This document shows, in pieces, positions 22,401 through 35,000 of a stretch of 64,000 bases of DNA. The notes below the pieces were generated by a model. It saw only the letters and a list, made by a program, of their open reading frames with translations. It was not told where the DNA came from and did no database searches. The translations under genes were made by a program, and so were the position numbers. How positions within the stretch are numbered: the stretch's first letter is position 1; each line of letters starts with the position of its first letter. This stretch comes from Ophiostoma sp. CBS 140.51 (taxonomy: Eukaryota > Ascomycota > Sordariomycetes > Ophiostomatales > Ophiostomataceae): assembly GCA_029298735.1 (NCBI GenBank), contig JANSLP010000180.1, positions 1 to 64,000 of the forward strand. The letters are read 5' to 3'.

Positions 22401-25400
22401 GCCAAGCGGACAGAGCCCACAAGAACAGGCCCATAGCGGTGATAATGTGATAAATGCTGCGTGTTAGTCGCAAACCTCCTGGTCAACAAGTGGAAGAACT
22501 CTCGAGGAATTTGCCGTCTCGATCGCACTTGCCAATATATTACGAGTCGGATACCATTTCAAGACATCGACAGGAAAGTGCAAACGGCCGTCGCGCGAAA
22601 CACCACGGCCAGACAGGGAAGGCGCTATCGACGATAGATGAGAATACAGAAAGAAAGGGCGGGGTTGGTTGGGTCTGGTTCAGATTGCTCCTTTTCCACA
22701 AGCCCATCTCTTTTATAAATCTTTCAAATCGTTTGTAAAACAAATGAGGATAAATCACCACTTGACTACGACTAGATCACGGCCACAGTCGATTCCGACG
22801 CGATGCAGACACCGAGCGAGACTCAAAGTGTAAGATGTTGTCCTCTTTCGTAATTCGTAATTCTCAGGTGAGATGCTCGACAAGAGGAACAAAGGGGTAC
22901 TCCTGTCTTATTGGAAAGTCCGTCTCTTTTCTTCTTTTTTTCCAGGGGACTTCAAGGCGCTAGTGGTGTCAAAAAGTGGACAAAATAGCGCCGGGCAGAA
23001 CAATGTACGATACTACTAATACAGAATGCAGATTGTGCCTTCTCTCCATCTGCGTCGGATGAGTCCACGCAATGAAGAAACATGCGGCGACTGCATATGC
23101 AATGGCGACAAAAGGGCGGCCGACAAGGATGTGAGCCTCTTCCCGAGTGCAACTCTGCGCTCCTCCAACGAGCCCGTTGCTTCTCATCTGCTCCACATTC
23201 CCTCTTTGCGCCATTCTCTCTTTTTTACGAGCACGACGCTTGACATGTTGCCTTGTCTCATGCTGTCTTGTCTCTTGGAAAAGATGCTAGTCAATGAAAC
23301 CAAAGCACAGACGGGCGTCTTTGTCGAACCGTCCCCCAGCGCTGGGAGCCCATTCAGCTCGTGGTCTTGCTATTGTTCCGGTGCTTGAAGAGTGAGCTGA
23401 CACCAAATCAGCACTGCGGCGACGGCGCAACTGCATTGGCCGACCCGACCGCGAGGCAGAGGCACTCGAGGAAAGTTGCCCGGACGAGTACAAGTGAACT
23501 ACAAGAGCACATACAGTCACAGATTTGCAGAGCAGAGTGCCACTGCGTGTGAGCAAGACTGCACACTCTGCATCTTGTGCGCCAAGGCAGCTCCAGGGCG
23601 ATGGCAGACGGGCCTTCTTGTGCATGGATGTACGTCCTGTGTTCCCAAGCACCGTCTTGTTCAACAAAGGCATTTTAGGTTTCCCTTGCACCTGACATAT
23701 ACACATACGTTCACACATACACAGTGGCAGCAGACATGAAGACAAGCACACCCACCATCCACCCTGGTGGGCACGTTAGGTGCAGCACCAACCGATGCCT
23801 TCCCGCTGCCGTGGGTGGGAGGTCAAAGGTCGTCGTGAAGGTTGCGTATGGGCTGCGGTGGGCAGCACAACGGCACAGTGGGGAAAAGTGGTGGAGCGGA
23901 ATGCAGCGATGGGGATGGGGGGATGGGAACATGGGAAGATGGGAAGGGTTCGTCCAGACCGGAGTGGGTGGTGGGTGGTGAGTGGTGGCGGGTGCTGATG
24001 GTGGGCAGGCGGCAGTGGTGAACAGGGCGCTGAAATAAAAGGTGAAGGGGGTGAAGGGGTGAAGGAGGCTTCGGGAGGCCAGCAAAAGCTTGTCGAGGGT
24101 GTGCGTGCGCGCGCATGCGGGGACAGGCATAGCCTGGCCTGGCCTGCAGGGCGACGTGGATGATGGGCTGCGTGGGAATGATGGCATTCTCCGCCCAAAC
24201 ACAGATAAAGTGAGCCCGTAGCGCCTATTGTTTGTGTGGTGTGGATGGGAGGGTCGATGGGAAAGGGAGGGAGGGGTGGTGCGCGAACGGTGATCGCAGC
24301 TACCCATGACCGGCAAGTGCCCGAACGACGCCGCCTTGCCAAACTGGCGGACAGGGAGACTGAAGGACGCTTTTTTGGGAGAGAGAGATGGTGACGGTGT
24401 GCAGATGTGCGTCCAGACCCAGGGCCTTGTATGTAAGATCGTAAAAAGGAAGCCCCAGCAAGACACAAACAGGCCGTCACGCATGGCATAAGAAGAGCAA
24501 CATCGGTCTCAATTAGCCCTACAACTCAATGAGATTGTTTCGAATCGGCCAAAAGAGATATTCGTCTTGTTTGAGAGCCCCTCATTCAACCCTGTCGCTC
24601 GAACCCATGTGACCAAAAATAGAAGGAAAATATTACCTGAAGATCGTCCGTTGTTCGTTCATTGTTTGCTTTTCCTTTTTTGTTTCTCCGGGGTCATGCG
24701 GGGAGCGTCAAAAAAGCAATAATAGAGCCATCTTCAAAACAAGAGAAGAGCAAAGAGAGGCGTTGGAGCATCAGAAACAGGGACGCAAGGGATGACAACG
24801 TGCTGCATTTGTCAGACATGACTCCAGTCACGTCTTGGCTCCTGTCACTACTGCCTTTCTCAACGGACACATACTACACAGACACAGACGCTGGAAGACT
24901 GAAAGTACGACGTATGAAGAACACAATTGACATCGTACTTTTGCCTCTATGGCTGAGTACTTTCGGCAGGGCAGAACCCTGTTTGTTGGAAAAGGCCGTC
25001 GAGGAGCAGGAACAAAAGAGCACGGCGGGGCAACATACCTGTTCGGAAACGATGCCGTATGCTGTAGCCGGCGAGTTGCATGCTCCAGGGCGTTCCTCTC
25101 GTGCGAGCAATTCACAGGATACAAATAGAAAATAGGGCAGCGTCCGCACGTATCCGAACAAAAGACCCCGTGCAACTGTCAAGGACGTTGTGCGCACCTC
25201 GGTGGGGTTTCTCGGAAGCAGGAGTGTCGCACCCGCTCCTGACGGTGAGAGCGAATGCGCCGTGAGACACAAAAGCTGTATGTGAAAGGGCAATGGTGTT
25301 TCGGGACACGGAAAAAAAGAAAGCAATGATTGAGGAGAGCAAGGACAAAATACAGGCATTTGTCCACGAATGTCCCTTCCACTCCACGCCCATGTCGTAC

Positions 25401-28400
25401 GACAAGCCACAGAATATGAGAGTATAGGAGAGATGAAGGTAATAGAACAGTACAAGGGTGAAATAATGTTGATCACTCCAATATGGATATCTAATAGACG
25501 GGAGGCCGAAAATCTGCTAGGCTAAGCTTTCTGTGATCTGAAGTCGACGTCCGTATGAGGCAAGGGAGTGGCAAGCGATGACCGTTGCAGGAGTCAACTG
25601 CTGCGTTAGCCGCAAGAAACCGTTGGTGAAAAAGAAAGTAACAAGAGCATAAAGTACATGTCATAAACGACAAAAATAAAGAATATGTGTGGTTGTTCCA
25701 AGTTGCGACTTGTCAAGATACACGCGAGGCTCCAGGACGTAACTCGTGCGCAGTTGTTAAATATGGAAGGTGCCGAAACAGGAAGGCGTACAAAGAAGGA
25801 AAGAGGGCAAAACGGCGCCAATGTTCATTGCAAGACAACGCCAACGAGACCAAACCCCGTAAAGAACGCCAAATCGACTTCCAGCGCTCTTCCTGCACAT
25901 CAGAATTAGGAAAGCGGCCGCCTTTGCAGTGGAAGAAGTGGACCACAACCAGACGAAACAAAGAGGAAAACAGACAAAAAACTCTTGACTCGGCTGACCT
26001 GTGACAGGGGTAAGGGCCAGTCTTCTTGTTCGAGCAGGAGCGACCAGGGGAAGGGTTCCACACATGATTGGCCCGAGCGCAATCTGTCAAAAGGAAATGA
26101 GAGCATGCGCGAACAGAGAGGGGGAAGGAGCGCGGGAACGTTTTCAGGTTTGAGGAAGGCACAAGTCGCGAAGATACGACACAATTAAACTGCTCTTAAA
26201 CTACGACGTGTGAGATAAAACGGAAACACGGAGGACTTCGGACGAAGCTCAAGTTGCGGAAGAGCCTCCAGCCCGAGCCCCGGCGATACTCTCCTATCTG
26301 GCCGAGAAAGCATCCGTCTTGGTCATCCAGCGGGACCGTCTGGCGCCGTGAGCATTCCTACGCAATACTTGCACTTGAAGAGATACAAGTTATCACAAAT
26401 ATTATTGCCCACCATGAGTACGAGAAGTGGAGAAAGATATCGTGGGACAAATTAAGGGCTGAGAAGAGACGGTGTGAAAGGCAAAGAAAAGGAGGAGAAG
26501 GGAAAAAGAAGAAAAAATACTCAATAAACTCATGCGCCTAGGACGCTTTGGGTATGTTCGCGTTTATTCAGGAAAGAGCGATGCAAGGCGAGAAAACGGG
26601 TTCGCCGGGACTCCTTCCATTGCTGAAGAAAAGGGGCATTCACGAGAAAATCACAAGGCAAGCACGTCTGGTCAATATCATGCAGGTTCTCCTTAGTTGC
26701 AAACGGTACCTTCATCGAGGCAGATACATCGAACAACAGGCAGTCGCGATGGCGAGTTTGATATGGGCATATCACAACTTACGTCGTATAAGTGCGGCCC
26801 AATTGCTCCAGTTTGCCCCATCACGACTCCATCAGGCGGATAGCAGGGCCCACTGGCCGACAATGTGCGGAATAACGATGATAGGAAAAAGAGATACGAT
26901 ACACAACCGCAAGGCTCCGTATTTGCGAGGCACCGTTTTGCAATGTGAGAAACACACATTTTGTCACTGTACGTCGTAGAGAGATATCGTAACAGAGTTA
27001 TGCTCGTCGAATGAAATCAGGCAGGACCAACCTGTCCTCGCGCGGCAGGTGCAAAGCAACGAGGCGAGCTGAAGCTTCCATTTTTGGACAGCTTCCAGCC
27101 GCCCCTGATGCCTCACCCGGCCTGAGGACGAAACAAAGATAAACCTGTACATAATCAACATAACGAATCTCTTAAACTTCTACTTTTACAAGCATCTTAC
27201 ATCTCCCCTCACCGAACTGCCTTTCTCCAGTTTTCCCCTCTTCTTGGCCTCCTCTTCTTACTTCCCAAAAAGGAAAACGATAAAACCGAGCTTCGCGCCG
27301 CTTGGCGCCTCAGTCTGGAATTGAACCTCCTCGACGCCCTCGACGCCTCACAGTTTGTTAGCTTTTCTCGCTTTTCACAAATGGATTACGGAGTATGGAG
27401 TATTACGTTGTAAAATACCTCTAATGCAAACGGCCACCCATGCTCTTTTGCTCAGCTCCGGCGCATCCCTGTACTCTGACAAACCGGGGCCCAGGGGGCG
27501 TGGATATGCCGCTGATCAACAGCCTGCCAATCCAAGCCTTGTCCTCCGGATGGAGCCCTGGCCGGACCAGGTGCGTTGAAGAACAAGAACACGTCCGTAC
27601 GAGTCGAACGCATGGAGTTTGGGTACGGAGGACATGTACGAAGGACGAAATACAGCGCAATATTTTCTTGTTCAAATATTGCCAACATCATGCAAGACGA
27701 CCAAAACAGACTCGACAGACTGCAGCACAGAAATGACAAGTGATTCCATACAACGGGATTTGGTACAAATACCATTCTACACCAATCACACTGCACGGCC
27801 GAGATAAGAACACGGCCCTGGCTCAGGCACAGTTGCAACACAATGCTCACGCTCTCAATGGTCTCCGAATAACGATTGCGACGTCACACGGGGCAGCACC
27901 AGTGAGAGGATGCTCCGTATTACCAGTATTACCTGAATGATTGCCAGTCATATCTCATTCGTTTTCCTTGTTCGCAGGCCGCAAACTAACGCAAGCATCA
28001 CCGAAAAGCGCGCAGGAGCTGGATCATGAAGTACTTCGTATATGCCTCCTCACGTCTCACGTCTAATTGTTTACGACGTCGGACTCCTTTGATGGGCACT
28101 GCAGAGTTTGGCCCTACTGTTTCAACGGCCATGAATTCGTCCGTTTTCCGACGGGCGAGTACTGGTCAGAGAGGCTGAAAGTCCATACGACTTACGACTT
28201 ACATGCACAAAGTCTCCGAAAACAGCCAAACGAGACATTGAGACCCTCAAAGATGGACGAGACACAACTGTACACTTGTTCTTGTATGACACGCACTATT
28301 GGCACCCCGCATGTTCTCAAGACAAAAACTCTGACCTTCAAGGTGAACCAGCCACAGGGAGCCAACAGAGCGTGGCTTTTTGTTGGCAGTTAGAGCCTGG

Positions 28401-30844
28401 CCAGGGCACAAATATTGGTTTCAACAAGACAAATACCTGAAGTGTATGTTGTCTCTCCTCAGGCACTGCATGAGTGCATAGGAGGTGCACCACATACAAC
28501 ACATTTCTCCACACTTTCTCAACCTCCTTCGCAGCCTGCCGTGCCTTGCAACCCGGAGCAAAAGAAAGCAAAGAATCAGATGCGCGTCTGGGTCGTGGTG
28601 GTATGCCAAGCAGGGGTCTGTCCGGTCGATGAAGGAATGACGAGCCGTGGAAGCGGCGTACCTTACGGAGAACGATACTTTGTGTGTCTGCTATGAGCAA
28701 CTCAATACACGTATTTCGTCTGCGACCTTGTGCAACAGAATTGCCTCACTGCGGCGCAAACAATGGGATGTAAGGTTTCGATCAGAGTCCAGACGGAGCT
28801 CAAGTACAACCTACGACGAATTGTCTTGAAAGTTACAAAACAAGTTACTCCTTCTCCGCATGCAACGAGTGTCTGATGATAGATGCAGCCCAGACTCTTC
28901 GATGTCCACACCACACAACTTCAGACGACAGGCAGATTTGAGGGGAAGGGGGTGGGGAGAGTCCAGACGGGTGTGTCCCCCTTGTCCTCTCGTTTCCTTT
29001 CCATGGTTCCCTTGCACGGTCCTCATAAACTCTCTTTTTGTTGTCTTTTTCTTTCCGCCCACCGTCACAATATTCTTGTGATTGAAAGTGACTGGAAGTG
29101 ACTGGAAGCAGGACGTCGCAGCGAGCACAGGCCATGCCCTTTCAAACCCACAGACCTCGCATGCTCGCAACACAAAAAGAAGCCAAGCTACCACAACGAC
29201 ATGTCTTCACGTCGTACGAAGTACAGACGGAGTACATTACATATGCATGTATGTACGGTCTTTTGTCTTTGGATACCTTTTATTTTGAGCTTATGACGGC
29301 ACATCGGTTCCCCTCTTTTATCCAATAAACCCGACCAATAAACCAAGAAACGAAATCAATAATGGACGGAGTAAGTTTAGGGCATTTCCCAGGAAAAGAA
29401 GGCAATTCAGTCAATCAGGCAGTTTTAATGCTCGCTTCTTTATTCGGACTCGACCAAAAAACGCCACCTACAAAAGCATGACGCGGGGCAACAAATATGA
29501 TGGAATGTGAGCCGGACTGGGATTAAAGCGAGAAAATACAGCTTGCTTCGCTTGCGCAGATGACCCAGCTCCGGTTGTGAACGTGGAGCACAATATTTCT
29601 ACAGCCTTGCGTGAGAAGCAGGTGTCGAGAGTCTTACTCAGTGTCTTTGGGCAGGGCCTAGAGGGGTGCTAGTACACCAGTTGTGATACATGCAACGCGG
29701 GGGCCAGAAGGGCACGATGGTTCGGTGAACATGAGCAACACCATTCTTGTTTTTGTATTCCCGAAGTCCTCCTAGGATATATGAAATGCACAGATTGTCT
29801 TGCATAGGACGTACACATATACTGTGTATGTATTCCGTTTGGGCCGCTTTTGACAACATATTTGCTATTAAATGCACAAGCACGAGCCTCTCATCTCGAC
29901 GGATATGAATATCTTTACATAAAGTACCACATCTTTCAGGACAAGTTCGCCCGAGGCGACACAGTAATTTTTTGGGTTTGTGTGGGCATGGAAAGGGGTC
30001 AGAGAGGCACAGGCCGAGTTGCCATGCGTACGTGCGGCCCAGCAGCTCGGCATCGTTGCTCGTATGCTGCACACTCATACATGCTTGTGCATACAGACAT
30101 GGCGAGTGGGTTAAAGGCATTTTTACGGTGCCATTTTGTCCTGACCTCGTCCTTGTCTGTGCACTTTTGTCACAATCACTGTCTTTTCTGCCTTTGTTTG
30201 ACTGCCGAAATAGCCAGAGCTTGGAGAGCCATTGTAGAATACAGCATCAGAATACGGGGTTCACGGTACAGCATTTCTGCAGTCCCGTTGGCGGTGATAT
30301 CTTGGTTCGATAAAGCGGGCGAAATAGAGGGATCAGCAAACATGCGCCGTAGGACCTCCCTCTTTTTCTCTCCTTTTCAGCACATATGTTCCGTAATGCG
30401 ATGATGGCTGTGAGCGGCTAGCCACTAAGCTGGTAAACAGCAGAAAGTACTTGGAGGGTGAGCATTTGCACAGCCACGTTGTCTTTGCTGCGTCGCAGAT
30501 CCCGCTCCCGCCATTTTTGCTCCTTGATGGAGTGCATGTACGACATATTACGGCCTTGGAAGTGTATATTCTTGGTCGGGCGAGACAATGGAGGGCAAGG
30601 AAGGCATCCAATCAACAGGCAATACTCGACAATTGTGCACATCCATGTCTAGGAGCTGAAAAGAACTTGCAAGAATGTGTGCACGCGGCTAGATGTGTAG
30701 GTCTCCGTAGGGTGGTAAGTGTGGTAATGTCAAAACGTGTGTATGTGTATTATGTGTATGCAAGTGTGTGGTTCTCTACATCTCTGTGACCTCCAAGCAA
30801 AATCTCTGGCGAAGCAGGAGGGGTGCACACCCAACTCTGCGGCT
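16417..30844. other. 14.4 kb gene-poor region
   Basis: I support no gene here. From about 16,600 to 21,900 the + strand is strikingly purine-rich (GAAAGG, AAGACAA, GGAAGG), so the minus strand gives long Ser/Pro/Leu/Phe frames on composition alone. Simple repeats include GT-rich tracts at about 16464-16492 and 19668-19700. At 23,900-24,280 the + strand has dense G runs, listed separately. From 24.5 to 30.8 kb the sequence is mixed, with no frame of convincing protein character. A GC-richer patch at 26,211-26,350 reads as protein-like on both strands and may be a relic. The region lies between two diverging genes (RSC7 leftward, and the 3' end of DPB4), so long leaders or non-coding transcripts are possible. 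Confidence 0.45.
23911..23948 (+). other. G-run array with quadruplex potential
   Basis: The + strand carries seven runs of three or more G within 38 bp, separated by one to four bases. That fits the usual G-quadruplex pattern of four G3+ runs with short loops. A second cluster of this kind lies at about 24,247-24,276. No gene start is close enough to assign a role. Confidence 0.6.
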
Positions 30845-30923
30845 CTACTCGCTGCCGTCGCTGTCCAGAGCCTCGTCTTCATCTGGTGCATCTTCGCGGT
30901 CGACGTCATCGTTACCGTCGCCT

Positions 30924-30955
<32 letters not shown>

Positions 30956-32048
30956 GTCGTCTTCTTCTTCTTCTTCCTCCTCTTCCTCTTCGGCTTCCTC
31001 GCCCTCCTCCCCCTCGCCTTCGGCCATCTCAACATCCTCCTCCTCGACTTCCGTGTCGTCGTCGCCGCCGTTGGCCGCCTTGCCGCCCTTGTCGTGTGCC
31101 CGCTTCGCCTTCTTGGCCTGTGGTGGTGCATCCCGGCCCTTGCCCTTGGCCTTGTCGTCGCCTACTTCAGAAGCAGCGGCCAACGACACATCGCCGTCAG
31201 CCATCGTACTGACATCGGCGTCCTCGGCGTCCTCGGCGTCCTCGTCACCCTGCTTGTCGCCGTCAACCCCCTTCTTGGCGGCTGCTACGCGCTTCCGGTA
31301 GTCGGACCGCTTGGATGTCTGGATGTGGGTGAATTCTGGAAGGTGTCAGCACTATTCGTATGTTCGTAGGTTCTCTGGTCCTCTTGTGGCTCGGGAGTAC
31401 TCACTCGCAAACTCTGCCTCGAGCTGTTCCCGCATGAAGCCAAACTCGATATCGTCGAGTGCGGCAAAAACGTCCGCGGGCATAATCGTCTTCTTGCCAG
31501 CATTTGTCGTCAAGGTATTAGCACTGTATTTTTAGTCGAGCCTCCAAGAGTGTGTTGTAAACGTGCGAGGTAGGGTAACGTACGCATTGGCAAGGTGGCT
31601 GATGAAGACTGTCGCGCTCTTGCTCATGCCCGTAATGGCACTGCCTTGGATCTGCGTGTTGGGCGGCAGCACGCCCTTAGCCAACCGCGTGATGATAGAA
31701 CGCGGCATGTTCAGGTCCTGGGCTCATGTTAGTCCTCTGGTGTAGCTGTATACCTGTAGTTTCGTGCCCGCTGTATGAACCAACCTCGATTGTTACAGCG
31801 TCATTATTCCGCGGCTTTGAGGGCTCCTTCTCCTTCTCTTTCTCGGTCCCCGCATTGCCGGAGCTTGTCGGTCGTGCATTGCCTTCCGCAGTCTGTTCTG
31901 TGGGGTCTGAAGCATCGTTCTTCTCGTTCGTGCTCAGTGCGTCTTGTGCGGCTGCTGCCCGGCTCTCGTCTGCTGCTGCTGCTGCCGCGGCGGCGGCAGC
32001 AGCAGCATCGCTCTTCCGCGACGCGGCGTCGCTTTTCCGGGGAGGCAT
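30845..32048 (-). CDS. DPB4: DNA polymerase epsilon subunit D (Dpb4), histone-fold protein
   Basis: Four exons: 32048-31785, 31717-31584, 31523-31405 and 31335-30845, joined by introns of 67, 60 and 69 bp with GTTGGT, GTACGT and GTGAGT donors. The product is 335 residues. The N terminus (MPPRKSDAASRKSD) is followed by a 13-residue alanine run. The histone fold begins at residue 89: DLNMPRSIITRLAKGVLP, ITGMSKSATVFISHLANAAN, KKTIMPADVFAALDDIEFGF. The last 160 residues contain a KKAKRA-type basic patch and a very long Glu/Asp tract, ending EALDSDGSE. In yeast Dpb4 pairs with Dpb3 in polymerase epsilon and with Dls1 in the ISW2/CHRAC remodeller, binding DNA through the histone-fold pair. The frame stays open through every junction, which supports the exon model. 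Confidence 0.92.
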
Positions 32049-35000
32049 TGCCGCACGTTGTGGGGGGTCTGGTAGTACTGACTGTCGCCTTATCTTGTCC
32101 CTTCTTCGTCACGCTCTTTTCGTCTAATTGCGCGTCTTTCTTTCGCGGTAGAGATCGTTTGTCGTCGTCAGGTCCGTTGGGATTGTCGAGCTCGTCAAAC
32201 TGCCAAAATGTTGGTCAGACACTGCCAATTCTTCCCGGTTCCCTTTCGTCTGTATATCGTCGGTCAATTCGGTGGCAGGTAGGTCGCCGTCGTCGATCGT
32301 TGGGCTCTTGAAAGTGTGCAAAGAGCTTATCGCATGCGTTGACCACGACGCCTTTCCTCTAGCGAGAAATTGCCAGCCAAAACTGCAGGGAGGTTCGACT
32401 GAAAAGTGGGGCTTGTGAGAAGTCGCGTCCCAGTCGCGTAAAGCGGGTTTTGGAGGTGGCCAGCGATCGCTAACAAGGCTGCGTGTATTTGGCCATACGT
32501 CACAACGCTGTATTGATTCGACCATGCGACGTACTCCATTTTGTTTTGCTTCTGTTTACCTTTGTTCTTTCTACATCTGTGATATGTTTATTTAATAATC
32601 ACCAAAAAATTACACCAAAAAATAAAAACATAATTATAATCCCGCGGCACACGAAAGGTTTTCTTTGCCCCAAAAATCCTGAGTCGTATTATTTACAGTA
32701 TGTAGTTTTACCACGACTAGACAACGACGTGCAAAATATCAAAATGGTTAAACAATCGAGACCAAACGACACGGTGACAATGAAAGCAAGACTACACTCT
32801 CCACAACCCACGACGTCCATACCACGATCTCGCATCAACGAAGTGTCTCAGCCGCCGGACCAAATCCTCCTATCAGAGAGCCCTCATACCCCGGATGCAC
32901 CTGCCAGCAAGAAAATACTAAAAATGGTCCTTGCTCATCAACCGGGACTAAAGTAAATAGACCGCAGGTGGGGATCACGAGGTCCGAAAATACGACAGGA
33001 ATAAGCTTGAAAGAACTCGGGCAAAATGGCCAACAAGAAAGTACCGGTGGATTCTTTTTCTTTCTGCTGAATACACGGAAACGCTCTTTATTCCTACGCC
33101 ATATGTGCCGATAGCCCTCCCGTGGTTGCACATACTCCAACGAACGGCAGTGAAAGACGAGAAACGGAGCCGCCATGTCGTCGTGTAAATATGAAGGATC
33201 GAGAAATCCAAAAACCGTCGGCAGCAGCGGCGACAACATCAACAAAATAGGAAAACGACCTGGAGGACCTTACTGCATTTTATATCGACAGGAGGGGCAA
33301 AGCGGCTGCGCCGGCCACGCAAGTGCCCTACGAGTGAGACATGTCGGAAGGCGAAATAGCAAGGCTCTGAAGCCCAGGCACGAAGGGCGATAGAGCATGA
33401 ATTAATGGGCCATTCCACAAGACCATTGCCATATTACTCTGTCGACACTCTATTATTATTCCAAGCACAATGGGCAGCAAACAACCTGACAGGATCACAT
33501 ATGATGCAGGTTATTCTTTCCCATCATAAGGCCACGCAAAAGCTCTTACGTCAGAGGCACTTGTTCTTTGAATGGGCAAAAAGTACAACAACCCCTCGAT
33601 AGTCCTCACTCGCAGAGCCAAAGAGCGGTCACAAGATTGGAGATAGGAGGGGGAACAGGTATGGACAGTCGACGAGAACCTGGACGCTAAAGAGCGTGCA
33701 TTAGTGGCAGGCCAAGGATCAAGGAAGGCAGCAAATCAAAAGGCATTGCACACGGCCCCGACAGATGGACGGCGGCTCTGAGGATGCGAAGAGAGGCAAA
33801 TGGATAGGAGGAGGACAAAAAGGCAAGGGATGATCAACATGGGTTTTCGCGATCGTAAAGATAGCGTGAGTCAAAAATGCACACAGGTTGTCGAGGAGAA
33901 TTTCGAGTATGCCGGGCAAGAAATAATACCAATAGTCATGGATGTAAATAAAACAAGAGCTCAAACCAACAACAAAAGGGTGTGAAGAATGTAGACGCAG
34001 AAGAGGGTGTCGAAGACCAGGCTAGGACATTAAAGCGACCGGGGTCTGCCAGGAAGGATGAAAGCGCGTTGACGCACGCCGATTTGCTGGCTGTTGGACG
34101 ACTGACAGAGGAAGTTGGGCAAATTTTACTGACATATTTTATTTTGTTAACTTTTGATTTATTTTTGTCATTCTATCGAGCATGGATGACCCGAGCTGAT
34201 GCCGTGCCCAACGTTGTAGCATACGATGAGTGAAATATCTAGTAAAGAGGGTAAAGACCCAACAGCAGTGTCGATGAGGGTCTTTGTTGCCTTTCATACT
34301 CGACAGCGAGTGATGTTGAATCGACTCCAGCCTATCACACGGGGCTGCCTCTTCCCCCCCACCTCTTTGCATCTGTATCCCTTTCTCTATTTTATTTTGC
34401 ATTGTTCCTCCATCCCCTCCAAAGCTACCCATACTCTCTGCAGATGACCCCACCGTGCCTGCAACCATCCTTTTTCGACTGTGTAGCCGCTTTGCAAACA
34501 TGATGCGCAAGTATTCAAAAAAGCGACAGGGTTAGCTGGCGATCATCCTGCTTTCCTTTCTTAGCTTTCACCAGCCCGCGGACATGCACACACACAGAAA
34601 AGAATAGAAAGCAAATGCATCAGACGGGGCATGAGGGAGGGAGGAGACGACGGCCACTGCCGCCCGCCCACCTCGATGCTTGCATTAACCAGAATATGCA
34701 TGCGTCTGGGGGAATGTGTGTGTATGTGTGTATGTATGTTGTATGTGTGTAAGCGCATCTTTATTTCGAGTCTAGGGCTGCCTTTAAAACAAAAGGTTAT
34801 TTCCTCGGCCCAGCACTCACACAACAGTCTGGTTGTTCTCCCGATGTTACCCGCACTTCTTTGGACTCAGCTGCTCTGCCTGGCCACGCTTGGTCCTCGT
34901 TTGGGTCGATATGCCCGTCATAGGGATATTCGCTGACGCTTGTGTCGAGCCTCGCAAGTTGGCCCTGGTTGTTGTTTGTGTATATGTATATGTACTGAGC

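Noticed and set aside
23711..24484. 257-codon minus-strand frame
   Set aside because: His/Pro/Ser-rich peptides arise from the G-run sequence on the other strand; a second frame is equally open over the same span.
27300..27340. GGAATTGAACC, resembling the T-arm of a minus-strand tRNA
   Set aside because: The flanking bases do not form a T-stem and there is no matching acceptor stem.
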